Both the position numbers and the translations under genes were made by a program. From contig JAKOGH010000027.1 of the NCBI GenBank assembly GCA_024811115.1, positions 1 through 20,199 of the forward strand: a stretch of 20,199 nt of DNA, written 5' to 3'. Numbering within the stretch: position 1 is the first letter of the stretch; each line of letters opens with the position of its first letter. The notes beneath the pieces are model-generated. The model was not told where the DNA came from. It saw nothing but the letters and a program-made list of their open reading frames with translations, and ran no database searches. Source of the DNA: Terana coerulea (lineage: Eukaryota > Basidiomycota > Agaricomycetes > Polyporales > Phanerochaetaceae). Below, one piece after another: positions 1 to 7,886 of the stretch.

Positions 1-1460
1 TATCAACAGCACCATAACCATCGGACTTACAGCCCAGTCTCTCTTATTCTCTTCCTCGCGTCTATCCCTCAGGTCCGTTAGATATCGGTAGTCCGACTCT
101 TTCTGCACAAGCTTTTGAGCGCATATAGTCAGCAAGAACGCAGATTTTATGAGCTATAAGGTCATGCCCACCTTCTCTTCACGAGCTTTCGCTGCCAACT
201 CCTGGAGGCGTTTGCCCTGTTCCCTCCTGCGCTCGGCAATTCTCGCAAGCTCCTCCTCCGTCTTCTCCTCGCCGACCGGTGCCGAGAACGGAAACTGCAC
301 GACCTTTTCATGCGCGCGCAGCTGCAGCGGGTCTTTCAAGTTTCGCAGGAGGGCAGGATAGTCCTCCGCAAAGGAACACATGTTCTGAAAGACCCACTGG
401 AGAGTGGTCAGCAGATGTAAATATGCAAATGGGAATTCACGTACGTTGGTTTGGCTCGCGGTCACGCGTTGGGAAAGTCGGATGCTTCAGCTGTATAAGT
501 TTGAGGAGGTATTCGTTGGCCTGGATAGCACCCCAGGGTATCCTGGTGAAAGTCTATGAGGACGCATACGAACATCTATAATTATTGTCCTTACCGTTTC
601 GCATGGCTCATCAGCCCTTTCCCATTGAGAATGGGGATAACCGAGGTCGAAGCGGTGTTGAAAGAGACGGCTATGCCGTCGGAGTTGAATGGTACAGGAG
701 GCGTAGGGAGGTTATTGTGATAAAAGGACATGATACCGTCGACTCCATACGCCAGTGATGGTGCATTATAGAGTTCAAATATCAACTCAGAAGTGACTAA
801 TGTTCATACAAGAGCAGCGTCAGTTGCGACTGTGTGCTTCGGAATTAATGCACCACATACGGGTTCGGGAATGTAAAGGCGAAGCCAACCGCTCTGTCAT
901 GAACACGGGGTGCTCTACTGTTGGCGTGTCGATTCCTAGGTGAATGAAGGCGTAGTCCAGGGCATTCTCCTATGTCTCCGAACGATCACTAGTTATTCAA
1001 TTGTTACTTACACGTTCATAAGCGCAAGAGGAGTAGCATAGAACAAATGAAACGCGTCATGTCAAGGTACACGCGCTGTACGGACGCATACACGGAAGAC
1101 TCAAGGGGACGCCAGTGAACGTCAAATGAACCAGCCACTCACAAGTGCATCAAAATTCAACAATACATCCCCCTCCCACGCCGTCCGCGACAGTGTCCGC
1201 GCGCCCGCCTCGATATCCACCGCCTCCCCAAAGAGCAGCAGCGGCCGGTTCTGCTTCCGGTCCTTGAACTTCGAGACGATGTTTGGGACGCTCACAGGGC
1301 TGACGGACGTCGCCCAGCCAAAGCGCAGGTTTGTCGAGCCATTGTCGATTATCAGAGGCGTGGCAGTGTCGCGCGCGGAGTCGTAGGACTCGGGCTGGCG
1401 GACGGAGGGTTGAGGCGGGCTCGGGATGCGGATGAGCTCCATGCTGGGTGTTTCGGTCAT
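1..1460 (-). CDS. ARP5: Actin-related protein 5 (INO80 complex), 3' part beyond window
   Basis: Arp5 is an actin-fold subunit of the INO80 chromatin remodeller and acts in the nucleus with Ies6. The exons I can join on the minus strand are 1460-1143, 969-861, 796-595, 542-445, 396-172 and 111-31. Introns are short with GT..AG ends, and the last donor (30-25) runs off the window. Residues 37-49 give the actin phosphate-loop motif IIDNGSTNLRFGW. Exon 2 encodes DYAFIHLGID and MTERLASPLHSR. Exon 3 encodes SELIFELYNAPSLAYGVDG and SFYHNN. Exon 4 has WGAIQANEYLLKLIQLKHP. Exon 5 has a charged, coiled-coil-prone helix (EEKTEEELARIAERRREQ) typical of the Arp5 insertion. About 345 residues are visible; the family usually has 700 or more. 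The ATG at 1460 is the first in frame; a second Met is residue 7. Exon 4 carries an apparent 2-nt loss near 464-469 that breaks the frame. Identity is secure; whether the break is biological is not. Confidence 0.93.
464..469 (-). other. Apparent frameshift in ARP5 exon 4
   Basis: On the minus strand the reading KHPTFPTR ends in one frame and VTASQTN continues in another, and the latter runs into the donor at 444 and the exon 5 residues WVFQNMCSF. Exon 4 is 98 nt, but the phases of its neighbours need a length of 1 modulo 3 (such as 100). The frame is restored conceptually if one CG unit is missing from the ACGCGTG run. No intron-like signal explains the change. Confidence 0.75.
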
Positions 1461-1782
1461 GACCGAGTGCGGTTCATGGGGTGAGCAACGTGAAGCACAG
1501 AGTCCGAATGTGCTTTGATGGCTATGTGCACCGTCAACCAGACGAAATTAGACGAAGAGGGAGGAAGGGAGTGGCAACGGACAAATAACGGGATGAATGC
1601 TCTACATCACTAAACTGACTTCATGATGACCGTGAGAAAAGACTGCCATCTGGGATGGCGGTTCGTTCCAGTGCAGTTTTGACATCCACAGGTTTGATTT
1701 GCATCTCTCAGTGACTGCTTTCTCCTGAAATCTCTGCGCTAACACGGACATTAGAATAGGTTTGAACTCCCGGTTATAAACA
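1461..1782. other. ARP5 upstream region, unresolved
   Basis: This stretch should contain the ARP5 promoter and 5'UTR (minus strand), but I see no clear TATA or CCAAT element close to the start. A short minus-strand frame, with an ATG at about 1706 and a stop near 1624, reads plausibly as protein (VDVKTALERTAIPDGSLF). It begins right after a stop codon and after an AG that could be an acceptor, so it may be a terminal exon or a remnant. No gene is called. Confidence 0.3.
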
Positions 1783-2488
1783 TTGCGTGGCGGTTCACGA
1801 GTTAGCAGCTCATGCATCTACGCCGGTGCAGGACTGCCCTGGTCTTTCGCTGGGGCCAACTATCTCCTCCACTTAGGCATGGTGTTGAAACTCACGCCCG
1901 GTGGGGAAGGTATATGGTCTTCCGCGACGGAGACTACGGTGCCGCTATGTTGCTCAGCGAATCCATCCCTTCACAGTACAATGTTCGGATGGTGTCCGAC
2001 CTCTCAATGTGGAATGCCGAGCTGCGCAGGGCCCGGGATTAAGCGAGTTTCGACCAATCATAGCTGAACGTTGCTCGAATCTTTGTGCGAATTGAAGCTG
2101 CACATGTGCCGAGTTGAAGACGCTGTTCAACATCTCCAAGTCCAATGCCGATGGTGGAGCATCTCATTGTGGAGAGACTTTTCGCTGCCAGGTGATTGCC
2201 GTTTACTTGTGTGATGCTGTTCCACGGAGGAACTTGACAATGGCTTTCGTGTTGTAGACTTCAACTCACAAATGCGTTACTAGGGTCATTTCATACCAAC
2301 GTTGTCTCAACATGGCTAGCTCAATGCCGGCTGACAACAATGCATCCGGTGCGCGATGCACACTGCGATATGTTAAGCAGTTGTTGAATAAGTACACTCG
2401 ACAGGCGCTATATGGAAGGTCGTCCAGCGCCATTGCATCGTTGGCCGACAACGCAGTTACGGCTTGCATGAAGCCGCGAGATCCTTGA
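1783..2488 (+). pseudogene. Decayed coding-like tract, function unknown
   Basis: Several consecutive plus-strand pieces read like real protein but do not form one frame. Positions 1833-1920 give GLPWSFAGANYLLHLGMVLK and then TPGGEGIW. About one base later the reading moves to VFRDGDYGAAMLLSE and ends at a TAA (2040-2042). Further on, 2116-2256 reads LKTLFNISKSNADGG, and 2311-2487 is a 58-codon ATG frame (MASSMPADNN to MKPRDP). At least three stop codons and one or two frame changes separate them. I recognise no family. This may be an old gene or transposon remnant, or a spliced gene disturbed by sequence errors. The minus strand over 1954-2145 is also open (MDLEMLNSVFNSAHVQLQF), so even the strand is not certain. 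Confidence 0.28.
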
Positions 2489-3062
2489 GCAACATGACCG
2501 CAGTTCTGTCCGTTTTGCTTCGGCCCATCACTGTATCATGAGTCACTGACGATGTAATAGATATGAATTCCGAATTATCGACTGATGCTCCTCCGTACGC
2601 GCGCGACTAGGATGCATAGCATGCACTATATTTTTATCCTGCAGGGAACGTTGCTCACAATGACAGCTCGCCGTTGAGCTTATTCGTACCCGCGGTTTTA
2701 TCTCCACCATCAGGGCATACGGAAGGAGTGCTCCACCGGCACGTATGCAAAACGGTTGCGCGCCCTGTGTTACTCGCCGACGTCCCGTGCTTTCGCCACT
2801 ACTCCTTTGCGGTAAGGGAATCCCATACATCTGGAGCTGGATCCGACAGCTTATGTCGACTTCTCAGCCCTTTCTTGAAAGCTTTAGCTTTAGGAGGTAC
2901 TGCCACTGAGTCAATCGAGTGACATACCTCATGAACACATAAGCGATGTCCGAGGACCATTCACGGCACGTTGTTTGCAATACCAGCCGTTTTGCATCAA
3001 CGAGGGAGTGATGTTATATCACGACCGCAGCCTCCAAATCCTCGCTCACCTTCGTTGTCGTA
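2489..3062. other. No clear gene; short open frames only
   Basis: The best piece is on the minus strand at about 2910-2800, reading PPKAKAFKKGLRSRHKLSDP and ending in LTAKE and a stop near 2799. An overlapping minus frame covers 2830-2543. Neither has a convincing start, a splice context or a recognised domain. I see no promoter and no terminal repeats. Confidence 0.25.
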
Positions 3063-3302
3063 TTGATGAGAGCCTGGCAGTGCGTGCGTTTCTCCTCACA
3101 GAAGGTACACCAGCCTGACTATTCGCCTGCAGCAGGCTCTGCGAGCTCCTTTCAGCGAATGCTCGTGCTCGAAGAGAAGTCAAATGGCAATCCTGAACTT
3201 TGGGGTATGAACCGGTACGGCTTCAAATCCCTCGAGGCGGTGGCCGGCAAATGGGTGCTCTTTCCCCCATTTGATGGAGGCAGTTCGCGCAAAAATACAT
3301 AG
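3063..3302 (+). CDS. Possible small ORF or exon, 79 codons, unknown
   Basis: An ATG frame of 79 codons with natural-looking composition (YSPAAGSASSFQRMLVLEE, then NPELWGMNRYGFKSLEAV and KWVLFPPFDGG). There is no signal peptide, membrane segment or recognised motif. It ends 262 bp before the start of the secreted-protein gene, very near that gene's CCAAT and TATA-like boxes. It could therefore be the last exon of an upstream gene or a chance frame. The antisense strand over 3290-3165 is also open and plausible. Low confidence. Confidence 0.25.
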   Translation: MMRAWQCVRFSSQKVHQPDYSPAAGSASSFQRMLVLEEKSNGNPELWGMNRYGFKSLEAVAGKWVLFPPFDGGSSRKNT

Positions 3303-3362
3303 GAGCCACTTCATGTTCCGTGCAGGCTCGGCTTGTACGTCACAAGATCATATTTACAGCGT

Positions 3363-3399
3363 CCAATGCATTGCAATTCACTTCCCTCGCATACAAAAG
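3363..3399 (+). promoter_or_regulatory. CCAAT and TATA-like boxes upstream of secreted protein gene
   Basis: CCAAT occurs at 3363-3367 and a TATA-like CATACAAAAG at 3390-3399. A pyrimidine- and CA-rich leader (CTCAACACACTTCAACTCAC) follows from about 3422, which is usual around fungal transcription starts. Spacing to the ATG at 3565 leaves room for the 5'UTR and its probable intron. Confidence 0.5.
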
Positions 3400-3474
3400 A
3401 ACCTCAGTCTTGCTCGAGTAGCTCTCAACACACTTCAACTCACAACACTCATCAAGTTCCCCAAGCTACCAAAG

Positions 3475-3552
3475 GTACTCATCCTCTGTGCTCCATATTT
3501 CCTCGCGAAAACCCTCTTAACTGAACAGAAAACTCCTCTTGTTTTGCCGCAG
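3475..3552 (+). other. Probable 5'UTR intron (78 nt)
   Basis: The stretch runs from AAG/GTACTC to TTTTGCCGCAG, with a branch-like CTGAAC at 3521-3526, 26 nt before the acceptor. It ends 12 nt before the ATG of the secreted protein. The donor is weaker than the coding intron's GTACGT, so an unspliced leader remains possible. Confidence 0.45.
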
Positions 3553-3564
3553 AACCATCTCAAC

Positions 3565-3830
3565 ATGAAGTACTTCACCGCCCTCTTTGCCGTCCTCGCT
3601 GTGACCACCGGTCTCGCGCTCGCTCAGCCTGGCCCGTGCTTCAACCAGTACGTTTGCCCGTCGCTCTTTGCCCTGAACTACCGCAGCTCATGCCGCTTGC
3701 TTCCACTTCTAGCGCTGATCCCGACAACGGCATCGGCAACTGGTGTGTCTGCGCCGATAACTCCTGCTGGGCTGATGGCCCCAACGCCTGCGACCCTCCC
3801 TCCGGGACCGAGATTACTTGCCCGGAGTGA
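3565..3830 (+). CDS. Small secreted cysteine-rich protein, 66 aa
   Basis: Two exons, 3565-3647 and 3713-3830, flank a 65-nt intron (donor GTACGT, branch-like CTGAAC, acceptor TTCTAG). The junction makes a CAC codon and keeps the frame. The product starts MKYFTALFAVLAVTTGLALA, a classic signal peptide with probable cleavage after ALA near residue 20. The mature part is about 46 residues with six cysteines (GPC, WCVC, NSC, NAC, ITC) and is rich in Asp, Asn, Gly and Pro. Six cysteines in so short an acidic domain suggest three disulfides and an extracellular role. Basidiomycetes encode many such proteins; most have no known function, and some are effectors or wall-associated. I cannot assign a named family. 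The spacing is not that of hydrophobins, which have eight cysteines with a CC pair. It has its own promoter and no operon-like context. Confidence 0.82.
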
Positions 3831-4383
3831 GGTCAAACACACCCCGAGAATAGAGACACAGAAATATGGACGAGTGAGGAATGGGTTTAAGCCTGTCTGC
3901 GTTGTACGATAAATGAAACAATGTTGTGTGGAGCCCAATATTAAGATGAACAGGTTCTGAATCTGAGCCGGTACAGTGCAGCTTCCGTTCAAGATCCGCG
4001 CATGTACTTGTCATCCTTACATGTTACATCCCGGGTGGATAAAAGGAGGGCGGTTGTGCCTGCTTGTCAAGCTATCGGAAAGCAAGAATGTAGTCCGGAC
4101 TTGAAGCTTGAAGGCTTTGTGGCGTCCGACGCCAAGTGTGGTAATCTATTAAACCGTGAGAAAACAATGCTATCTTGGTCAACATTTAAATCTTGCCGGG
4201 GCACTCGCCAGAGTCTACCCTCGCGTGTCCCAGGTCAAAGACGCTTCTCGCCGCTGCAGACAAGGCATGCTATTACCGCCATGGCTCCAATTGTCGCTGA
4301 TAGGTTTTCCAACGTTCTTGTTCGCGAGCGGCTGCATGCCAGTAGCGGGCGCTTTGTGATATGCCGAACTCGAGCGACCGTTA
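3831..4383. other. Intergenic, nothing clear
   Basis: This is the 3' flank of the secreted-protein gene. A 138-codon plus-strand frame (4002-4418) and a 75-codon minus frame (4235-4462) overlap here. Neither shows a domain, and both composition and splice context are unconvincing. No repeat or RNA gene was seen. Confidence 0.4.
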
Positions 4384-4888
4384 CTAGTCCTTCAGCCCTC
4401 TCATGCACAGGAAAATGAACAATTCGCCAGCACACGAAGGGTCTCGTGCAAATCTGCAACAATATGTGCGATGCAGTGGCTGCATACCTCGGCGGCTGTG
4501 GAGGTCATGCATATGGAAGGTAGTTTTCAGCGTTAAAGAATATTGGGCAACATCGTACTCGTTCATGCGCACGGCTTGCAATGCCGCCTCGAGGTTCGTA
4601 CGTATCGTGACTTTTGTTTTATACGCTTCGCTCTGACCATCACTATATCGCGGAGCTGACGACGGAGAGTCTCGACGTCGATGAACCTGGCTTCGCAGAT
4701 GCCGTGGGAAACATGTGCCATTCCCGATACCTTTAGGTTGAGGGTCTTACCGTACGATAGTTGATTAGGGCCCCTGCGATCTTTGCAAGATCTGGCAAAC
4801 AACGTGGCATTTCACGTGGCCCGCACGTGGCTCCTCCGTTATTGTTCATTTCCTTACGGCAAACTTGCTCACTGTACACCGTCTCCAT
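4384..4888 (-). CDS. Hypothetical protein, about 146 aa, two exons
   Basis: On the minus strand, an ATG at 4888 opens a 46-codon exon to 4751 (METVYSEQVCRKEMN ... LPDLAKIAGALINYRT). It ends exactly in phase at a GTAAGA donor (4750). Joining to the AG at 4688-4687 gives a 64-nt intron, and the second exon (4686-4384) stays open for 100 codons to TAG. It contains NLEAALQAVRMNEYDVAQY and TTFHMHDLHSRR. Near its end is a possible 34-nt GTATGC..TTGCAG intron (4487-4454) that would give a different C-terminus. That is short for a fungal intron, so I leave it unspliced. A second frame over 4750-4640 (EARFIDVETLRRQLRDIVM) also reads well. The true model may therefore differ or contain a frameshift. 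I do not recognise the family. Confidence 0.38.
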
Positions 4889-5009
4889 CGCGTCTCATTC
4901 CTCTTCCCACCGTATGTGCTACGCCTTCATGTTATGCCGTGCATTTGCGAGGCCACTGTTCACACCATGGAATCAATCTGTTCTTTCTGAGGATTTCAAT
5001 CAAGAGGTT
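4889..5009. other. Short intergenic flank of the TA-flanked element
   Basis: About 120 bp between the start of the minus-strand hypothetical gene and the transposon-like element. If that gene is real, its promoter lies here or inside the element. No strong TATA box is seen. Confidence 0.35.
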
Positions 5010-5011
5010 TA

Positions 5012-5109
5012 CAGTGTTTTGCATAACAAACGACAGTCGCCGAAATTTCGTCGCTTGTTTGTCCTGTACAAACATTCCCTTATTAGGTGAAAATGATCGT
5101 CACATCCAG
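5012..5109 (+). repeat. Left terminal inverted repeat (98 bp)
   Basis: This arm matches the right arm at 97 of 98 positions in inverted orientation. It includes a small palindrome, CGAAATTTCG, at 5041-5050. Confidence 0.88.
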
Positions 5110-5129
5110 AGCTCATGTGTCACTCGTCT

Positions 5130-5426
5130 TCAGCTCTGGGAGTGCTGCCAACAAACCGCCAAGGTGCGTTCAGCAATACACAAGAGGCGGCATAAGAGCA
5201 TATTAGCTGCGATAAATACCACAATAAACGCCTCAAAATGGGGCCGGCGCTCTCTGATTTTGGCAGGGACTCGGAATTGGAGCTTTTCGGCCAATTCCGG
5301 CTCAATACAGGCGTGATATACACCGTAGCTGATATGCTCTATAATGCACGAGTTGTAGTCGCACCGTAGAGGACGCTGTAGGTGAACGACAGCAAGCGTA
5401 GACTCTAGAGGACACGGTGGAGACAC
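5130..5426 (-). CDS. Open frame inside the TA-flanked element, 98 codons, unknown
   Basis: This minus-strand frame fills nearly all of the space between the two inverted repeats. The visible translation includes NSCIIEHISYGVYHACIEPE, then AEKLQFRVPAKIRERRPHF and a hydrophobic run (FIVVFIAANMLLCRLL). It is far too short for a DDE transposase and shows no catalytic motif. The hydrophobic segment could be one membrane helix. It may be a captured host fragment, an unknown cargo frame or chance; I have no homolog to offer. Confidence 0.3.
   Translation of the reverse strand: MSPPCPLESTLAVVHLQRPLRCDYNSCIIEHISYGVYHACIEPELAEKLQFRVPAKIRERRPHFEAFIVVFIAANMLLCRLLCIAERTLAVCWQHSQS
5272..5299. repeat. 9-bp-stem hairpin at the centre of the element
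   Basis: CGGAATTGG at 5272-5280 pairs perfectly with CCAATTCCG at 5291-5299 around a 10-nt loop. The hairpin midpoint lies within about 2 bp of the midpoint of the 552-bp element. Confidence 0.6.
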
Positions 5427-5465
5427 TGGTCGCGACCGTCACGTTGCTCAAGCCAGGCACGGTGA

Positions 5466-5563
5466 CTGGATGTGACGATTATTTTCACCTAATAAGGGAA
5501 TGTTTGTACAGGACAAACAAGCGACGAAATTTCGGCGACTGTCGTTTGTTATGCAAAACACTG
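5466..5563 (-). repeat. Right terminal inverted repeat (98 bp)
   Basis: Inverted partner of 5012-5109 with one mismatch. It is followed directly by TA, the presumed target duplication. Confidence 0.88.
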
Positions 5564-5659
5564 TACATAATGCGTGAGGCGGAGTTACTGCTCTAAAGCT
5601 GCGCATTGTTATCCCGGATGGTGGGGACTTATTGGTAGTATCGGGCCCTGCTGCATAAA

Positions 5660-6505
5660 ATGCGGCCTTATAATTTTTCTCGTCAGCGATTCGATCATTC
5701 CTTCCAGTTGGTGGCAGTGCGATGTGGTCTTGACTCTCATCCGCTCACTACTCGCTCGTGTTGTGCTCATGATACGTCTGTGCTGAGCAGCGGGCACTCC
5801 GCGTCGACAGTGCATATCGGTAAGCATACCCTCGGAGCTTGACTCCTGTTGCCGTCTCGCTGACGTACATCTACACAGGTCCTGTCGCCGACGATTGCGA
5901 GCCACCTGCAACCCGCAAAACCGGTGGCCGCTTCCTGGTGTGCACCGGGGCGCACGTTACACCAGTTGAACTCCTTCTTTCCTGCCACCTGTAGCCCTTG
6001 CACGGCTCGGGTATGTACGTATCCTGCATTCTACGAGAAGATTTCCTCGCCGTTGCTTTCACTTCCGAGACATAGTCCGATATTGTCCGTGGACACACCC
6101 GTGCTGGGCCTCGCTGTCAAAAATATCGCGCAAAGAAGTGCCATTTTTTCTCCCCCGGAAATGAGTGAGCAATCACACTTGGCGGGAGGGGTTATGGTTT
6201 TCCGAGACATAGGTGCGTCCCCTTGACTTACTGTTGAATTGTCACTAATGCCATTGCTTGACTCAGGCTTACATATGTGTTTGTCCGTCTGGATTTGCAC
6301 GTTTGACCACAGGTATCACATCACCTTCAACTGCAGTCTGCTTATCTTTGCTCTCAGGTGATCATGCGACATTCAGCCAAACAACACTGGTAAGTGGGCT
6401 GCTTATGCTGTGTCAACACTGGAAGTTTGCGTACTATCATCCTGATTATTTTCTCTTGAAAAAGCTCAGATCGTGCAGTCGAGCATTTGCCTTTACCATC
6501 GGGTG
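5660..6505 (+). CDS. Weak multi-exon gene candidate, function unknown
   Basis: Good splice signals frame protein-like pieces on the plus strand. A donor GTAAGC near 5820 and an acceptor ACACAG at 5878 join in phase to a piece reading PPATRKTGGRFLVCTGAHV and then TPVELLLSCHL. A later piece reads VDTPVLGLAVKNIAQRSAIF up to GGVMVFRDI and a GTGCGT donor (6211), with acceptor GACTCAG at about 6267. Short exons ending in HATFSQTTL (donor GTAAGT) and starting IVQSSICLYHR (acceptor GCTCAG) follow. A stop after SCHL and inconsistent phases prevent one clean model. This could be a damaged gene, or a real one disturbed by indels as in the two identified genes. No family was recognised. Confidence 0.25.
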
Positions 6506-6535
6506 AGAATGCAGCCGTTCTCACCGGATGGTAAA
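6492..6535. repeat. 18-bp-stem hairpin
   Basis: The arms TTTACCATCGGGTGAGAA (6492-6509) and TTCTCACCGGATGGTAAA (6518-6535) are inverted copies with one internal mismatch around an 8-nt loop. The hairpin sits at the edge of the weak gene candidate and just before the GC-rich stretch. No poly-T tract follows. Possible roles are a structured RNA, a small foldback remnant or a mobile-element end; none is supported further. Confidence 0.7.
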
Positions 6536-6563
6536 CGTCCGTCCTCGCCTGCGCTTTCTCCGG

Positions 6564-6586
6564 CCGCCCCCGCCCCCGCCCCCACC
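6564..6586 (+). repeat. GCCCCC simple repeat
   Basis: Three to four copies of a GCCCCC-type unit occur within the proline-rich frame near the start of the GC-rich stretch. Confidence 0.6.
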
Positions 6587-7307
6587 GTATCCCCGCTAGC
6601 GCATGACTTCTTGTACTCTCTTCTGTCTATGATACCCCTTTTCCCAGCGCAGCAAGAACCTCAGCCCTGCTCTTCTTCCGTTCAGCGCTGCCTCTGCAAG
6701 CGTGCGCGGTTACGACCCTGCCCGCCTTTTCATTCCACCGCCTCCGGCAAAGCGCATTCTCACCATCACGGTCGAAGGGCGTTGGCGAGGACGACGACCC
6801 TCGCCGTCTGAGCCTCCGAAGCACGCTCGCGCTGCCCACTCCACGGGACGCGCGCGGCCCTGGCGCGTCTGCGAGGCTTCTGCACGGAGAAGAGTCCGAA
6901 GACGGACGCCTGGCGTCTGCAGTATTTCTTTCGTGAAGGGTAGAAGCAGCGCGTCGGCCGATAGCAGCGAGCCGCCGTCTTTAGCCGGAGTGGCTTGGGA
7001 GTGGCGACCCGTCCTCGTCCAACGCCCAGCGCACGGACAGGCGCGTGCAGGAGGACCACAGGCCGGGCGCTCCCAGGGCCAGCGGGGGCGCACGCGTCGC
7101 GAGCCTTGGGACGCGCTGATACGGTCAGGTGGCGGGCGGGCTGCGGAGGCGCGCGGAGGAGGGCTTGGTCGTGTCGGCGGGGTTCCTGGATGCGGAAGGG
7201 GCCGCACATGTCGTTCGTGCTCTGCTGCGGGCGATCGATGGATCGACGACACTATGACCTCGTTTGAAGAAGCCGGAGCCAATATTGGGGACGGGCGTGC
7301 CGCGTAT

Positions 7308-7349
7308 GGACGGACGGATGGTCGGTCGGATGGTCGGTCGGTCGGTCGG
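7308..7349 (+). repeat. Tetranucleotide GGAC/GGTC/GGAT microsatellite
   Basis: A run of about ten four-base units: GGAC twice, then GGAT and GGTC units in alternation. It would encode Arg-Thr-Asp-Gly-type repeats in any open frame crossing it, which argues against those frames being genes. Confidence 0.85.
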
Positions 7350-7517
7350 CCAGTAGGAAATGAACGCGATTGCAAGGTTCGACGGGACGCGATGTTATTC
7401 AAACATTCATTAGGCGTATTTCGTACATTGCTTTGTTACCGAATTATGTAATGCGAGTACTGTGCCTTCATAATGGTGGATTGTCGTAGTCACTGCGTAC
7501 ACGTGCTTCTCAGAGCT

Positions 7518-7886
7518 ATGAACGGCGTGCCGCGCATGGGCCAAGGCCAGGTCGTGGTGAAGTCATCCGCAGCGTGACCATCGAGCGCAATTCTCTTGTG
7601 CGTTCTTGAGTAGCTCTACACAGTAGATATTCGTACCACTTTGCCTCGACCCTGTCCCCCGATCAGACAGTCTGGACCGCGAGTACCCGCATCTTTCGTC
7701 ACGACATCGATATTCATCCATGGATGTCGTATCTCTACATCCGAGCGCGCTTTCCAGGGTTATGAACGGCGTATCACGCTCGAGCCGAGACCAGAAGGGG
7801 ATACGTGAAGTCATGCATTACACAAGTCGCTCATGTGCCCTTCATAAACCTTCGTACAGCAGCTCTCCGCACCACCTCGACCCTGT
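7518..7886 (+). repeat. Diverged tandem duplication, period about 240 bp
   Basis: Three anchors occur in the same order in two adjacent segments: ATGAACGGCGT at 7518 and 7762, GTGAAGTCAT at 7557 and 7805, and CTCGACCCTGT at 7645 and 7876. The offsets (244, 248, 231 bp) differ slightly, so small indels have accumulated. The sequence between anchors is only weakly similar. Confidence 0.6.

Larger units (their letters stand above)
5012..5563. mobile_element. MITE-like element, 98-bp TIRs, TA target duplication
   Basis: A 552-bp unit begins CAGTGTTTTGC and ends GCAAAACACTG, with TA on both sides (5010-5011 and 5564-5565). The left (5012-5109) and right (5466-5563) arms are inverted copies that I compared base by base. 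They differ at one position, in the GAAAAT(G/A)ATCG segment. A TA duplication and CAGT ends fit the Tc1/mariner-pogo superfamily. The element has no recognisable transposase, so it would be a non-autonomous (MITE or foldback) member moved in trans. The near-identity of the arms points to recent insertion or strong constraint. Arms of 98 bp are long for this superfamily, so assignment beyond the TA/TIR signature is inference. Confidence 0.85.

Noticed and set aside
3271..3912. A 213-codon frame ending in CVVR, considered as a CaaX-type pheromone precursor.
   Set aside because: The frame is formed by reading through the leader, intron and second exon of the secreted-protein gene in mixed register. 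Pheromone precursors are about 50-70 residues, and no receptor gene is near.
6702..7451. Overlapping 249-codon plus and 230-codon minus frames.
   Set aside because: Both cross a tetranucleotide microsatellite and have low-complexity composition. Open frames in both directions are expected from high GC.
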